Part shown: one piece after another, positions 54,720 to 63,592 of the stretch
Layout: each line of letters begins with the position of its first letter
Numbering within the stretch: the first letter of the stretch is position 1
Source: Hyphomonadaceae bacterium TMED5
GTDB lineage: Bacteria > Pseudomonadota > Alphaproteobacteria > Caulobacterales > Hyphomonadaceae
Reading direction: 5' to 3'
Length of the DNA stretch: 64,000 nt
Assembly (NCBI GenBank): GCA_002173095.1
Contig: NHBK01000012.1
Coordinates: 1 to 64,000, forward strand
Notes under the pieces: model-generated
Database searches by the model: none
Told to the model about the DNA's origin: nothing
The model's input: the letters and a program-made list of their open reading frames with translations, nothing else
Made by a program: the position numbers and the translations under genes

Positions 54720-56102
54720 TTAGAACGCATACTCCTCAAACACATGAGAGAGGTCACGATTCCACTTTTCATGATAGCGGCGCAACATCCGCTCTGCCGG
54801 AGTTTGACCGCTTTCGGCGATCAGGTCGAGTTCGCTGAGGAAACCTGTCTCGTCATCGCCAGATGTAGACAGCATTCCACGTGCTTTCAGGCCATAGCGG
54901 GAAATCTTCAGCACTTCGAGTGCGAGGTCCTGCAGCGTACCTTCGCCATTTGGCAGCGGCGTTTTCAGACCGAGCGCAGGGGCGGCGCGACGCATGGTTT
55001 CGCGCTGTTCTGGGGTCCAATGTTTCACCAGATCCCAGGCACCATCCAGAGAATGGCTGTCATAGAGGATACCCACCCAGAAGGCAGGCAGGGCACAGAT
55101 GCGGTCCCATGGGCCAGAATCCGAACCGCGCATTTCAAGAAAGGTCTTCAGACGCACTTCCGGGAAAATCGTAGAGATATGATCTTTGAAATCTTCCAGC
55201 GTTGGCAGCTCGCCCGGACGCGCCGGTAGCTCGCCCTTCATGAAGTCACGGAAGGAAAGACCGGCGCAGTTCAGATACCCACCATCGCGGCGGATGAAAT
55301 ACATCGGTACATCCAGAGCATAATCAACATAACGCTCAAAGCCGAAGCCATCTTCGAATACAAATGGCAGCATGCCCGTACGGTCCGGGTCGGTGTCAGT
55401 CCAGACATTCGCCCGGTAAGACTGATAGCCATTTGGACGACCTTCAGCGAAGGGTGAATTGGCAAACAGCGCTGTGCCCAGCGGCTGGAGCGCAAGGCTC
55501 ACGCGATATTTCTTCACCATGTCGGCTTCATCTGCGAAGTCCAGATTGGTCTGAACCGTGCAGCTGCGGAACATCATCTGCTGCCCAAGGCGGCCAACCT
55601 TGCGCATGTAATCGCGCATGATTTTATAGCGGCCTTTTGGCATGAGCGGCGTTTCTTCCAATGACCAGATCGGAGAAAATCCGAGGCCAAGGAATGCGAC
55701 GCCCAGATGGTCAGACACCTGTTTCACTTCTTCAAGGTGACGACCAACTTCATTGCAGGTCTGGTGAATATGCTCCAGCGGCGCACCGGAAAGTTCAAAC
55801 TGACCGCCCGGCTCCAGAGAAACACTGGCGCCATCTTTTTGAAGGCCAATCAGATGTTCGCCTTCGCTGATCGGCTCCCAGCCAAACTTATCCTTCAGCG
55901 CATGCAGAACCGCGCTGACGGAAGCTTCACCCTCATAAGGAAGCGGGCGCAGCCCATCTTTCAGGAAGCCAAACTTCTCGTGCTCAGTACCAATACGCCA
56001 GTCTGTTTTCGGCTTACCGCCCGACGCCAGATACTCGACAAATTCGTATTTGCTCTCAATGCGCGGAGCATTCTCATCAATATCCGCCGTAGGTGTGGTC
56101 AT
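54720..56102 (-). CDS. gshA: Glutamate-cysteine ligase (plant/alphaproteobacterial type)
   Basis: This 460-residue enzyme makes gamma-glutamylcysteine, the first step of glutathione synthesis. Family motifs are W-R-I-G-T-E-H-E-K-F-G near the start, V-S-L-E-P-G-G-Q-F-E-L-S-G-A, and E-M-R-G-S-D-S-G-P-W. These define the GCS2 branch typical of Alphaproteobacteria and plants. The kelch lipoprotein gene follows by nine bases. gshB is not in the window. Confidence 0.93.
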   Translation of the reverse strand: MTTPTADIDENAPRIESKYEFVEYLASGGKPKTDWRIGTEHEKFGFLKDGLRPLPYEGEASVSAVLHALKDKFGWEPISEGEHLIGLQKDGASVSLEPGGQFELSGAPLEHIHQTCNEVGRHLEEVKQVSDHLGVAFLGLGFSPIWSLEETPLMPKGRYKIMRDYMRKVGRLGQQMMFRSCTVQTNLDFADEADMVKKYRVSLALQPLGTALFANSPFAEGRPNGYQSYRANVWTDTDPDRTGMLPFVFEDGFGFERYVDYALDVPMYFIRRDGGYLNCAGLSFRDFMKGELPARPGELPTLEDFKDHISTIFPEVRLKTFLEMRGSDSGPWDRICALPAFWVGILYDSHSLDGAWDLVKHWTPEQRETMRRAAPALGLKTPLPNGEGTLQDLALEVLKISRYGLKARGMLSTSGDDETGFLSELDLIAESGQTPAERMLRRYHEKWNRDLSHVFEEYAF

Positions 56103-56363
56103 TGAAGTCTCCCAGTCCGCGCTTCAGCCATTTCTGCCAGATAGGGAGATTGGCTTGTTTTCCCAAGTCAAAAATTCTCAATTCAAGCTGTTGTGAAGCT
56201 CAACTCAGGCTGCAGGTCATAGCCCATGCTCATAATTTCAACAAAATTCAGAGCTAGCAAATGACCTAAATCACCGATGGCAAATACGGGCTTGTGCATC
56301 GGTATCGACTGAAAAATCGATAAGACCAGCATCTTCGAACGCACGAGAAAAGGATTTAAACGT

Positions 56364-57296
56364 TTGAACACGTTACATTTTTTCGCATTTGCCCTGTCTA
56401 CGTTATCTCCAAGCCTTACCACTCCAACACCCGAACTCGCCCCAAGTTCCACAACGCGGGTTGAATTCGATATCGCCTATCAGAATGTGTCGTCGGACCT
56501 CTCGATAAATTCAGCGACCGTGATGCCAGGCGAAATGCTTGAAATCGAAACGAATGCCAATCTGACTGTTGGCACCGGCGAAATGAGCCGGGATGCAGAC
56601 GGCTGGATCTGGACCGCTCCGGACACACCGGGCCATCACCAGCTCTATTTCCAGAGCGGCGGCGAAACCGCCTTGCTCAATGTGTTCGTGCTGACGCCCT
56701 TTGAAAATGGCGAAGATGTGAGTCTGGATGGCTATCGCGTCGGTGAGTACAACCCCGTCCCATTGCGCGGCATGGAGCGCTATGTTCCGCCGACCGGTTT
56801 CATCGAAATGCTCCCGGGCATGGAAGATATTCAGATCGCGCCGCATTTCCGACTGGGCCAGTTCATTTGCAAGCAGCAACCGGGGCACGACCCTACCTTC
56901 CTTCTGGTCGACCCTCATATGCTTCTGAAACTGGAAACCCTGCTAACGGCCGCAAATGACCGCGGCTGGGAAGCTGATACCTTCTTCGTGATGTCCGGTT
57001 TCCGTACACCATTTTACAACGCCGCTATCGGCAATACGACCACATCTTCTCGTCACCTGTTTGGCGACGCTGCTGACATCTATATCGATCAGGATGGAGA
57101 TGGTGTGATGGATGATCTGAACGGTGATGGTCGCATCACGCGTGAAGATGCAGCTGAACTGGCGGCTCTGGCTGCAGAGATTGCAGATTCAGGTTCAGAT
57201 CACTGGCATAGTGGCGGCATTGGCATTTACAGCGCGAATGCTGTGCACGGACCGTTCATTCATGTCGATGCACGTGGGTATCGGGCCCGCTGGTAA
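56364..57296 (+). CDS. M15-type D-Ala-D-Ala peptidase-like protein with calcium loop
   Basis: This 310-residue protein has a signal-like N-terminus (F-F-A-F-A-L-S-T-L-S) and a TTG start with AAGGA upstream. The C-terminal zinc domain has S-R-H-L-F-G-D-A-A-D (His and Asp ligands) and G-P-F-I-H-V-D-A (third His), as in M15A/YcbK. Between them, residues about 242-268 read D-Q-D-G-D-G-V-M-D-D-L-N-G-D-G-R-I, a dockerin/EF-hand-like calcium loop pair. The N-terminal about 130 residues are beta-rich and probably a separate module. Likely a periplasmic peptidoglycan carboxypeptidase. Confidence 0.8.
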   Translation: MNTLHFFAFALSTLSPSLTTPTPELAPSSTTRVEFDIAYQNVSSDLSINSATVMPGEMLEIETNANLTVGTGEMSRDADGWIWTAPDTPGHHQLYFQSGGETALLNVFVLTPFENGEDVSLDGYRVGEYNPVPLRGMERYVPPTGFIEMLPGMEDIQIAPHFRLGQFICKQQPGHDPTFLLVDPHMLLKLETLLTAANDRGWEADTFFVMSGFRTPFYNAAIGNTTTSSRHLFGDAADIYIDQDGDGVMDDLNGDGRITREDAAELAALAAEIADSGSDHWHSGGIGIYSANAVHGPFIHVDARGYRARW

Positions 57297-57316
57297 AGCA
57301 GGCCCGAAGCGGGAAT

Positions 57317-59221
57317 TTAGTTCATCAGGTTGAGACTTGCGCCAGTCATATGCGTGGCAGATGCCATGATATTGTCTGGCGCTTCGTTCAGCGCATCCGG
57401 ATCATAAAGGTCAGCAACTGAGTCTTCTGCCTCATAAGCGCCTTCACGATTATAGATATCGCGCCAGAAGTTCGCACGACCTTCGTCATCCACTGTCACC
57501 GTCACATAAGTGAGGTGAACCGGTGTTCGCGTTTCATAGTTCACACGCTCAAGGTCGCCCGTTGCCAGCGCGTCCTGCAGCTCCTGAGCTTCAGGGGCAT
57601 TCACACCGCCTGCAACCCATTCAGCCATACGCACAGGGTCTTCCAGACGCACACACCCTGAAGAGAAGGCGCGTTCAGCGCGATCGAACAAGTATGTGCT
57701 CGGCGTACCGTGCAGATAAACGGCATGCTGGTTCGGGAAGATGATCTTCAGCTCACCCAGTGCATTACCTGCACCTGGTGCCTGAACGAACTGGTAAGAG
57801 CTTGCAGATGCAGGATCCGTCCAGTCCACATTATAGGCAGACACCGCATTGCCTGATTCACGATCGTAAATCGTATAGCCATTGCGCTCAGCATAGCTCG
57901 GGTCATCCTGAAGACGCGGCAGCTTATCGCGCGCGACGATGCTCGTCGGCGCATACCAGCGTGGGTTGGCAACGGCATACTCAATCTCATCAGAGAATAC
58001 TGGCGTCTGACGGGATGGCAGGCCCACGATAGATTTCATCGAAATCTCGCGCTGACCATCTGCCCAGCCTTCAACCGTATAAGACGGGATATTAGCCCAG
58101 ACATAGCGCTCGCCCATATCCTGACCGCGCCAGAAATCCATCGCGGTTTCGATACGCTCAACCTTAGACTCTACGCTCTCATTCAGGGCTTCAAGCGTGT
58201 TCGGTCCGAGAACGCCATCAACCTCAAGGCCATGATTGCGTTGAAAAGCTTCAACCGCTTCGACAAGCGCTTCGTCGTAATTTGTGTACCAGCCATCGAA
58301 ATCAAACTCAGGTGGTTCGGTGGTCGCGTCTGCCGTTTCGTCTGTCTCAGCCGAAACGGTTTCCACGCTTGCGCTATTGTCAGGTACGATGAAGTCAGCG
58401 ACGGCACGTTCCATGAAATCGCCCGCAGAATAATAGCCTTCTGCGATAAGGCGCTCACGAAGTGCAGGAATGATCAGTGCATCATCACCGGGCTCAACAA
58501 CATCATCGAGCTCTGGAATCGCCTGCCAGCCACCCTGTTGAGTGATGTCATTATATCGGCGCAGCTCCTGCTGCAGCATGCGATATTGAACGTGACGTGG
58601 CGCAAGCAACTCAAGTGTTTCCACTGCATTGCCATTGCCCGCTTCTGCCAGCATCACCACGAGCTCTGAACGCGCAGGCGCATCAGAAACCGAACGTACG
58701 GCCTCGCCTTCGTCTACCAGACCACCACTGACCAGCTCAGCCATTTCCAACCATGCTGCTGTCAGCTCAATGTCAGCTTCGGCGCGCGCCTCAGAAGAGG
58801 CAGCAGAGAAGCGTTGTTCCGACAGTGTCTGAATATGATCGGCATAGTCAGCACCCATATGGATACCATGCTCTGACAGCTCAGACGCCGCTTCCACCAG
58901 GGAAGCTACACCTTGCTCGGTCCATACCGGTTCAAACACACGCTGAGCATAGGCAATACGCGCAATCATATTCGCACCGCTGTCTTCAGACACGTCGAGC
59001 AGCGGATCAATCGTGTCGCGCTCAAACGTTGTCTGAATGGCAGATGCTACACCGGACGGTACGGGAACATTCAGGCTCGCATCAATGACAGCCGCATCCT
59101 GAGGGGCTGCCGGAGCAGCAATCAGGTTTTCAGCATTTGCCAATGGCGTTGCCAGCGCAAAAAGTGCTGCCGCGCATACGCCCATTTTGGCATGTTTGGT
59201 ATATCCGGTAAAACGAGACAT
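57317..59221 (-). CDS. L,D-transpeptidase with PG-binding domain (YcbB/LdtD-like)
   Basis: This 634-residue periplasmic enzyme forms 3-3 cross-links or attaches proteins to peptidoglycan. A signal peptide ends A-N-A-E. A large N-terminal scaffold follows, then a PG-binding_1 domain (F-Q-R-N-H-G-L-E-V-D-G-V-L-G-P). The YkuD catalytic domain has H-G-T-P-S-T-Y-L-F and the active Cys in S-S-G-C-V-R-L-E-D-P. An acidic/Asn-rich tail ends the protein. It converges with the M15-like gene (20 bases between stops). Confidence 0.9.
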   Translation of the reverse strand: MSRFTGYTKHAKMGVCAAALFALATPLANAENLIAAPAAPQDAAVIDASLNVPVPSGVASAIQTTFERDTIDPLLDVSEDSGANMIARIAYAQRVFEPVWTEQGVASLVEAASELSEHGIHMGADYADHIQTLSEQRFSAASSEARAEADIELTAAWLEMAELVSGGLVDEGEAVRSVSDAPARSELVVMLAEAGNGNAVETLELLAPRHVQYRMLQQELRRYNDITQQGGWQAIPELDDVVEPGDDALIIPALRERLIAEGYYSAGDFMERAVADFIVPDNSASVETVSAETDETADATTEPPEFDFDGWYTNYDEALVEAVEAFQRNHGLEVDGVLGPNTLEALNESVESKVERIETAMDFWRGQDMGERYVWANIPSYTVEGWADGQREISMKSIVGLPSRQTPVFSDEIEYAVANPRWYAPTSIVARDKLPRLQDDPSYAERNGYTIYDRESGNAVSAYNVDWTDPASASSYQFVQAPGAGNALGELKIIFPNQHAVYLHGTPSTYLFDRAERAFSSGCVRLEDPVRMAEWVAGGVNAPEAQELQDALATGDLERVNYETRTPVHLTYVTVTVDDEGRANFWRDIYNREGAYEAEDSVADLYDPDALNEAPDNIMASATHMTGASLNLMN

Positions 59222-59406
59222 TACTGAGACGCCTCCGTTTCGTCCTTCTTCCTAGTATTTGTAACTGCAGTTATGAGACCAATACCAGCCAGAACAATTG
59301 CGGCGACAACAATCCATTGTGTAGAAACGCCAAGCATTGCAGCCGCATAAGACAAACCTGCGATAATTACCGCAAATCCGATTACATATATTGTGAATGA
59401 TGACAT
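59221..59406 (-). CDS. Small two-TM protein
   Basis: This 61-residue protein has two hydrophobic helices (about residues 2-23 and 28-45) and a charged tail with R-K-K-D-E. The ATG at 59406 has CGGAG 7 bases upstream; a frame seven codons longer is weaker. Its stop overlaps the start of the L,D-transpeptidase gene by one base, suggesting coupled translation. No family recognised; function unknown. Confidence 0.62.
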   Translation of the reverse strand: MSSFTIYVIGFAVIIAGLSYAAAMLGVSTQWIVVAAIVLAGIGLITAVTNTRKKDETEASQ

Positions 59407-59533
59407 AATTAAACTCCGATTACACAAGAGTAACGGTGTCTAAACGATTTGGTTCCGAGAGTTTCTCAGAAGCAATGTCTGGCGCATTGACGTGAGCGCT
59501 GGGCCGCGTAAGCCTTGGGCTGAGGAGACTTTC

Positions 59534-60235
59534 ATGACCGACCGCCAGGAACCGCAACTCGGATTGCAGCTCATTCCCGTTACCCCGTTCCAGCAGAATT
59601 GCTCTCTGCTCTGGGACCGCGAAACCATGGAAGGCGTATTCGTTGATGCGGGCGGCGAAGCCGACAAACTCATGTCTGTGGCAGATCAACTCGGCGTCAC
59701 CATCAAGGAGCTTTGGCTGACCCATGGCCATCTGGACCATGCGGGCGGTGCCGACGAAATTCGCGAGCGCACCGGCGCACCAATCATTGGCCCGCATAAA
59801 GATGACCAATGGCTGATGGATGACATCAAACAGCAATGGGCCAAGTATGGCGTCACCGAAGGTCCACGCAATGTCGTGCCAGACCGTTATCTGGAAGATG
59901 GTGATGAGCTGAAGCTCGGCAATTATACGTTCGGCGTGCTTCACACACCGGGTCACACGCCCGGGCATGTGGTCATTTATAATAAAGATATCAAACTGGC
60001 GTTTGTGGGTGATGTTCTGTTCAAAGGCTCAATCGGACGGACAGACTTCCCACGCGGCGACATGGATACGCTGGTCAATTCCATCACAACAAAGCTATGG
60101 CCGCTCGGCAATGACATCACTTTCATTCCGGGGCACAATCAGCACAGCACATTCGGCCATGAGCGTCAGACCAATCCATTTGTGTCCGACAATGCCGTTG
60201 CGCGGCTGAAAGCACAGCAGCAACAACAGCAATAA
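59534..60235 (+). CDS. Metallo-beta-lactamase fold hydrolase
   Basis: This 233-residue binuclear-zinc hydrolase is of the glyoxalase II-like group. The metal motif T-H-G-H-L-D-H (H64, H66, D68, H69) is complete; later ligands are in H-T-P-G-H-T-P-G-H, G-D-V-L-F and P-G-H-N. The start ATG 59534 has GAGGAG upstream. It ends in a six-residue glutamine run (A-Q-Q-Q-Q-Q-Q), probably a disordered tail. Substrate unknown; thioesterase is the usual guess. Confidence 0.9.
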   Translation: MTDRQEPQLGLQLIPVTPFQQNCSLLWDRETMEGVFVDAGGEADKLMSVADQLGVTIKELWLTHGHLDHAGGADEIRERTGAPIIGPHKDDQWLMDDIKQQWAKYGVTEGPRNVVPDRYLEDGDELKLGNYTFGVLHTPGHTPGHVVIYNKDIKLAFVGDVLFKGSIGRTDFPRGDMDTLVNSITTKLWPLGNDITFIPGHNQHSTFGHERQTNPFVSDNAVARLKAQQQQQQ

Positions 60236-60244
60236 TTCGGGCGA

Positions 60245-61810
60245 TCAGCCCTCTTCAGCCTCTTCCATCTGTTCAGCTGGCAAGGGCGTTTCTGGTTCAG
60301 GCGGCTCCACAGGCACGCCTGTATCATCCAGTCTGAATGGAGGGCGTTCAGGGTCCTCGACATTGCTGGTCAGCACTTCGTCATATTCGCGAATACGGCG
60401 CACATAGCGGACGGGCTCATAGCCTCGCGCATAGCCATGGCGGAGCGTTGAATAGTATTCACGCTCAGTCAGAAGCGGCAGCATAAGCGAGATGCTGGAC
60501 CATTTATCCGGGCTCAGCCCGCGGCGTCTGGCCAGCGTTCGCGCATCCAATAAGTGACCATAGCCAACATTATAGGCCGCCATGGCCATCCATAACCGGT
60601 CATAGCCACGCACGCCGTCTGGCAAACGCTCATAAACACGGCGAAGATATTCCGCACCGCCTGAAATACTCTGTGCCGGGTCGAGCCTGTCAGATACGCC
60701 GACCTCGCGTGCCGTTGGCCGCGTCAGCATCATGATACCGCGCACGCCCGTCGGGCTGCGTGCTGCAGGGTCCCAATGGCTTTCCTGATAACCCTGCGCG
60801 GCAAGCATAGTCCAATCGAGGTCTTCCTCGCGCGCGGCTTCGCGGAACAGGCCTTCATATGTCGGAAGCCTTGAGTCGATCCGTCTGCGAAACGCAGCAA
60901 TGTCGACATAATCAAATTCGTCGAGGTGACCGTAATACCGCTCATCGATTTCGTTGAGCAGCCCAGCTTGATGAGCCGTTTCAAACCAGTCATTCAAATA
61001 GGGTAGCAGGTCGCGCGATTGCGGCGCGATTTCCCAGGCCAGCTGGCGGTCCTCGCTACCAATATAATGCGCATTGGTCAGTGATGGGTATTGGCGACGC
61101 GCAAACTGAGCGATATTGGAATCGACAACGGCGCAGTCTATTTCACCCTCTGCCACTTCACCCAGAAGTCCGTATCCCGTCAGCCCGGCGACGGGCTCCC
61201 AGTCCAGTCCATCTACATCATCGACAAAGGCTTCAAGCGTGGCATCCGGTCCGGAATCCCGGATGGTCAGAACGTCATAGTCACCGATCTCATCAACAGA
61301 GGACGGCATATCTGTATTGCGTCGGCAGACCGTGACAGAGCGGACATTCTTATAGGCTGGGCCGAAGAGGATCTCTTTGCCTTCCGTGCTCTCCAGCTCT
61401 ATTTCGCGCTGGGTCAGACCCGGCGCAGCAATATGCCCCTCGCCATTTCGGATAGCGGTCAGCACGGACTCAAAATCGTCGAGGATAACGAACCGCACTC
61501 TCACGCCGAGCGACTGAGCCACTTCACTTGCGAGGTCGACTTCATACCCGGTCGCAATACCTGCTCGTTCCCGGTAGGTTGTCGGGGACGCAACGGTCAG
61601 AACGACCAGTTCGCCGCTTTCCTGAACGCCTTCCAACCCATGAGCTATGACATCCTCCTGAGGGCCGTCACCATCCGCCAGATCGGTCTGTGACGCTGGC
61701 GTGGACGTAAAAGAATCGGAAGTCAGAAGAAGAGCGAACAGGCTGGCCGCGGCTGATGCTGTAACCAGCCCCAGACCGTACGCCAGAAGAGTTTTCCTTG
61801 ATAAGCGCAT
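60245..61810 (-). CDS. MltF-like membrane-bound lytic transglycosylase
   Basis: This 521-residue protein has an N-terminal anchor (L-A-Y-G-L-G-L-V-T-A-S-A-A-A-S-L-F), a solute-binding-protein-3 domain (about residues 65-290), then a lysozyme-like SLT domain. The catalytic Glu lies in G-Y-Q-E-S-H-W-D-P-A-A, followed by G-V-R-G-I-M-M-L-T. This is the MltF order. It cleaves peptidoglycan glycan strands; the SBP part is regulatory in known homologs. A Pro/Glu-rich acidic tail ends it. Third cell-wall enzyme in this 6-kb stretch. Confidence 0.9.
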   Translation of the reverse strand: MRLSRKTLLAYGLGLVTASAAASLFALLLTSDSFTSTPASQTDLADGDGPQEDVIAHGLEGVQESGELVVLTVASPTTYRERAGIATGYEVDLASEVAQSLGVRVRFVILDDFESVLTAIRNGEGHIAAPGLTQREIELESTEGKEILFGPAYKNVRSVTVCRRNTDMPSSVDEIGDYDVLTIRDSGPDATLEAFVDDVDGLDWEPVAGLTGYGLLGEVAEGEIDCAVVDSNIAQFARRQYPSLTNAHYIGSEDRQLAWEIAPQSRDLLPYLNDWFETAHQAGLLNEIDERYYGHLDEFDYVDIAAFRRRIDSRLPTYEGLFREAAREEDLDWTMLAAQGYQESHWDPAARSPTGVRGIMMLTRPTAREVGVSDRLDPAQSISGGAEYLRRVYERLPDGVRGYDRLWMAMAAYNVGYGHLLDARTLARRRGLSPDKWSSISLMLPLLTEREYYSTLRHGYARGYEPVRYVRRIREYDEVLTSNVEDPERPPFRLDDTGVPVEPPEPETPLPAEQMEEAEEG

Positions 61811-61945
61811 AGTTTAATGACGCCTGGTTGAGGTGGCAGTTCCGAGATTAAGCGGTCAGTCAGAGCTGTTTCTGGCCCGTCTGGCTTTTCCAACAGCCCT
61901 AAACATGAGACTCTGCGGGAAAAGAAAATATACCGGGAGGAAATT

Positions 61946-62944
61946 ATGTTTGATCGCGATGAGTGGCTTGCCACTCGGACAGAAACCGTATTGCAGCCAG
62001 AGCGTGAGATCGTGGACCCACATCACCATTTGTGGGCATGGCCAACATTTACGCCCTATTTGCAGGATGAATTATGGCGCGACACCAGCTCCGGCCATAA
62101 CATCAAACAGACCATCTATATCGAATGCGGCTGGGCCTATGACAAAGAGGCTGAAGAGCATTTTCAGTCCGTTGGCGAAACACGCTTCGTTGCTGAACTC
62201 GCCGAAGCTGCAAAAGCATCGCCGGAAAAGTCTCAGATCGCGGCGATCATCGCTCACACCGATCTGCGCTCTCCCAAACTGAATGAAGCGCTCGACGCCC
62301 ATATAGAAGCGGGAAACGGTCTCCTGCGCGGCTTTCGCCATTCCGGCGCATGTGATGACGACCCGGCGCTGACCATTGCCGGTCCCGCACCCAAGGGCCT
62401 TTATCTGATGAGCGCTTATCAGGAAGGGACACGCCGTCTTGGCGAGCGAGGCCTTACCTTCGATTCCTGGATCCACCATCATCAGATCGATGACCTGAAA
62501 ACCCTCGCGCGGTCGGCGCCGGGTACGACCTTCATCATCGACCATTTCGGCACGCCGCTGGGCGTGGGAAAATATGCGGGAAAGCGCGATGAAATTTACG
62601 CGCAGTGGAAGCTCGACATTGCAGAGCTCGCCAAGTGCCCGAATGTTTACGCAAAGCTGGGCGGGCTCGCCATGCCAGACAATGGCTGGGGCTATGAGGC
62701 GCTTGAAACACCGCCAAGTTCTGACCAGCTCGTCGCTGATCAGGGTAATTGGTATCACTATACGATTGATGTGTTCGGGCCGGACCGCTGCATGTTTGAA
62801 AGCAACTTCCCCGTCGACCGTGCAAGCATTAGCTATCACGTGCTCTGGAATGCTTTCAAAAAAATGGCGGACCGCTATACCGCTCACGAACAGGATGCGA
62901 TGTTCGCCGGGACGGCCCGGAAGGTCTATCGCCTCACCAGCTAG
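61946..62944 (+). CDS. Amidohydrolase family 2 protein
   Basis: This 332-residue TIM-barrel metal-dependent hydrolase (amidohydrolase_2 / COG3618 type) shows the metal motif V-D-P-H-H-H-L-W near residue 30, I-D-H-F-G-T-P in the barrel, and the C-terminal S-N-F-P-V-D. Such enzymes act on lactones or aromatic carboxylates; the substrate is unknown. GGGAGG precedes the ATG. It stands 15 bases before a GNAT gene in the same direction. Confidence 0.87.
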   Translation: MFDRDEWLATRTETVLQPEREIVDPHHHLWAWPTFTPYLQDELWRDTSSGHNIKQTIYIECGWAYDKEAEEHFQSVGETRFVAELAEAAKASPEKSQIAAIIAHTDLRSPKLNEALDAHIEAGNGLLRGFRHSGACDDDPALTIAGPAPKGLYLMSAYQEGTRRLGERGLTFDSWIHHHQIDDLKTLARSAPGTTFIIDHFGTPLGVGKYAGKRDEIYAQWKLDIAELAKCPNVYAKLGGLAMPDNGWGYEALETPPSSDQLVADQGNWYHYTIDVFGPDRCMFESNFPVDRASISYHVLWNAFKKMADRYTAHEQDAMFAGTARKVYRLTS

Positions 62945-62958
62945 CAGAAAGCCCCTCG

Positions 62959-63447
62959 ATGGAGACCCGCATCCGACCCGCCATTTTCGATGATCTGGCG
63001 GGTGTCCCAGACCTGTTCGAGGTCTCCATCAGACAGATTGCCAGCCAATTTTACAGCCAGGCACAAATCAATGCCTGGATAAGCTCCAGAGCCAATTTGA
63101 AAGAAAGGCTGGCAGCAGGTTTTTCCGATCGGGCGGCATGGGTCGCAATAGACGCGCGCGATCGCCTGCTTGCCTATATTGATCTGGAACCCGACGGCCA
63201 TATCGACTTCTTCTATGCTCATCCGGATGTGTCACGCACGGATACGACGCTGCGCATCTATAAAGCGGCAGAAGCCGAAGCCAGAGACCGGGGCATGTCG
63301 CGGCTCTATTCTGAAGCGTCTGAAGCCGCCCTACGCTTCTTTGAAAAACACGGCTTCACCTGTCTGGAACGGCGCGAACTCCTCGTTCAGGACACCTCCA
63401 TTCACAACTATCAAGTTGAAAAAAAGCTATTCCCGCCGGGCCAGTAA
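62959..63447 (+). CDS. GNAT family N-acetyltransferase
   Basis: This 162-residue acetyltransferase has the typical opening E-T-R-I-R-P-A, a central F-F-Y-A-H-P-D-V, and the helix A-E-A-E-A-R-D-R-G. E-A-S-E-A-A-L-R-F-F-E-K-H-G-F is the classic GNAT motif B. It is close to the PhnO/yafP type. Substrate unknown. Probably co-transcribed with the amidohydrolase. Confidence 0.86.
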   Translation: METRIRPAIFDDLAGVPDLFEVSIRQIASQFYSQAQINAWISSRANLKERLAAGFSDRAAWVAIDARDRLLAYIDLEPDGHIDFFYAHPDVSRTDTTLRIYKAAEAEARDRGMSRLYSEASEAALRFFEKHGFTCLERRELLVQDTSIHNYQVEKKLFPPGQ

Positions 63448-63592
63448 AAATCGCCCAATGAATGAAGGCAAAGAAATGCGCCGGAAAGTCTGTTTCTGGC
63501 CTTGCGGGGACTCGGCCAGAGGTCTATACGCGGGCCGTTTGCCTGACCCCCCGAAGGTCGGCTAAAAGAGCAGAAAAAGCCGGAGACCCTAA

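Noticed and set aside
62072-62887. 271-codon minus-strand frame opposite the amidohydrolase
   Set aside because: Shadow of a conserved gene; no ribosome site.
63448-63592. Possible leader or attenuator before carB
   Set aside because: GC-rich with small stems, but no leader peptide, terminator or riboswitch core could be supported.
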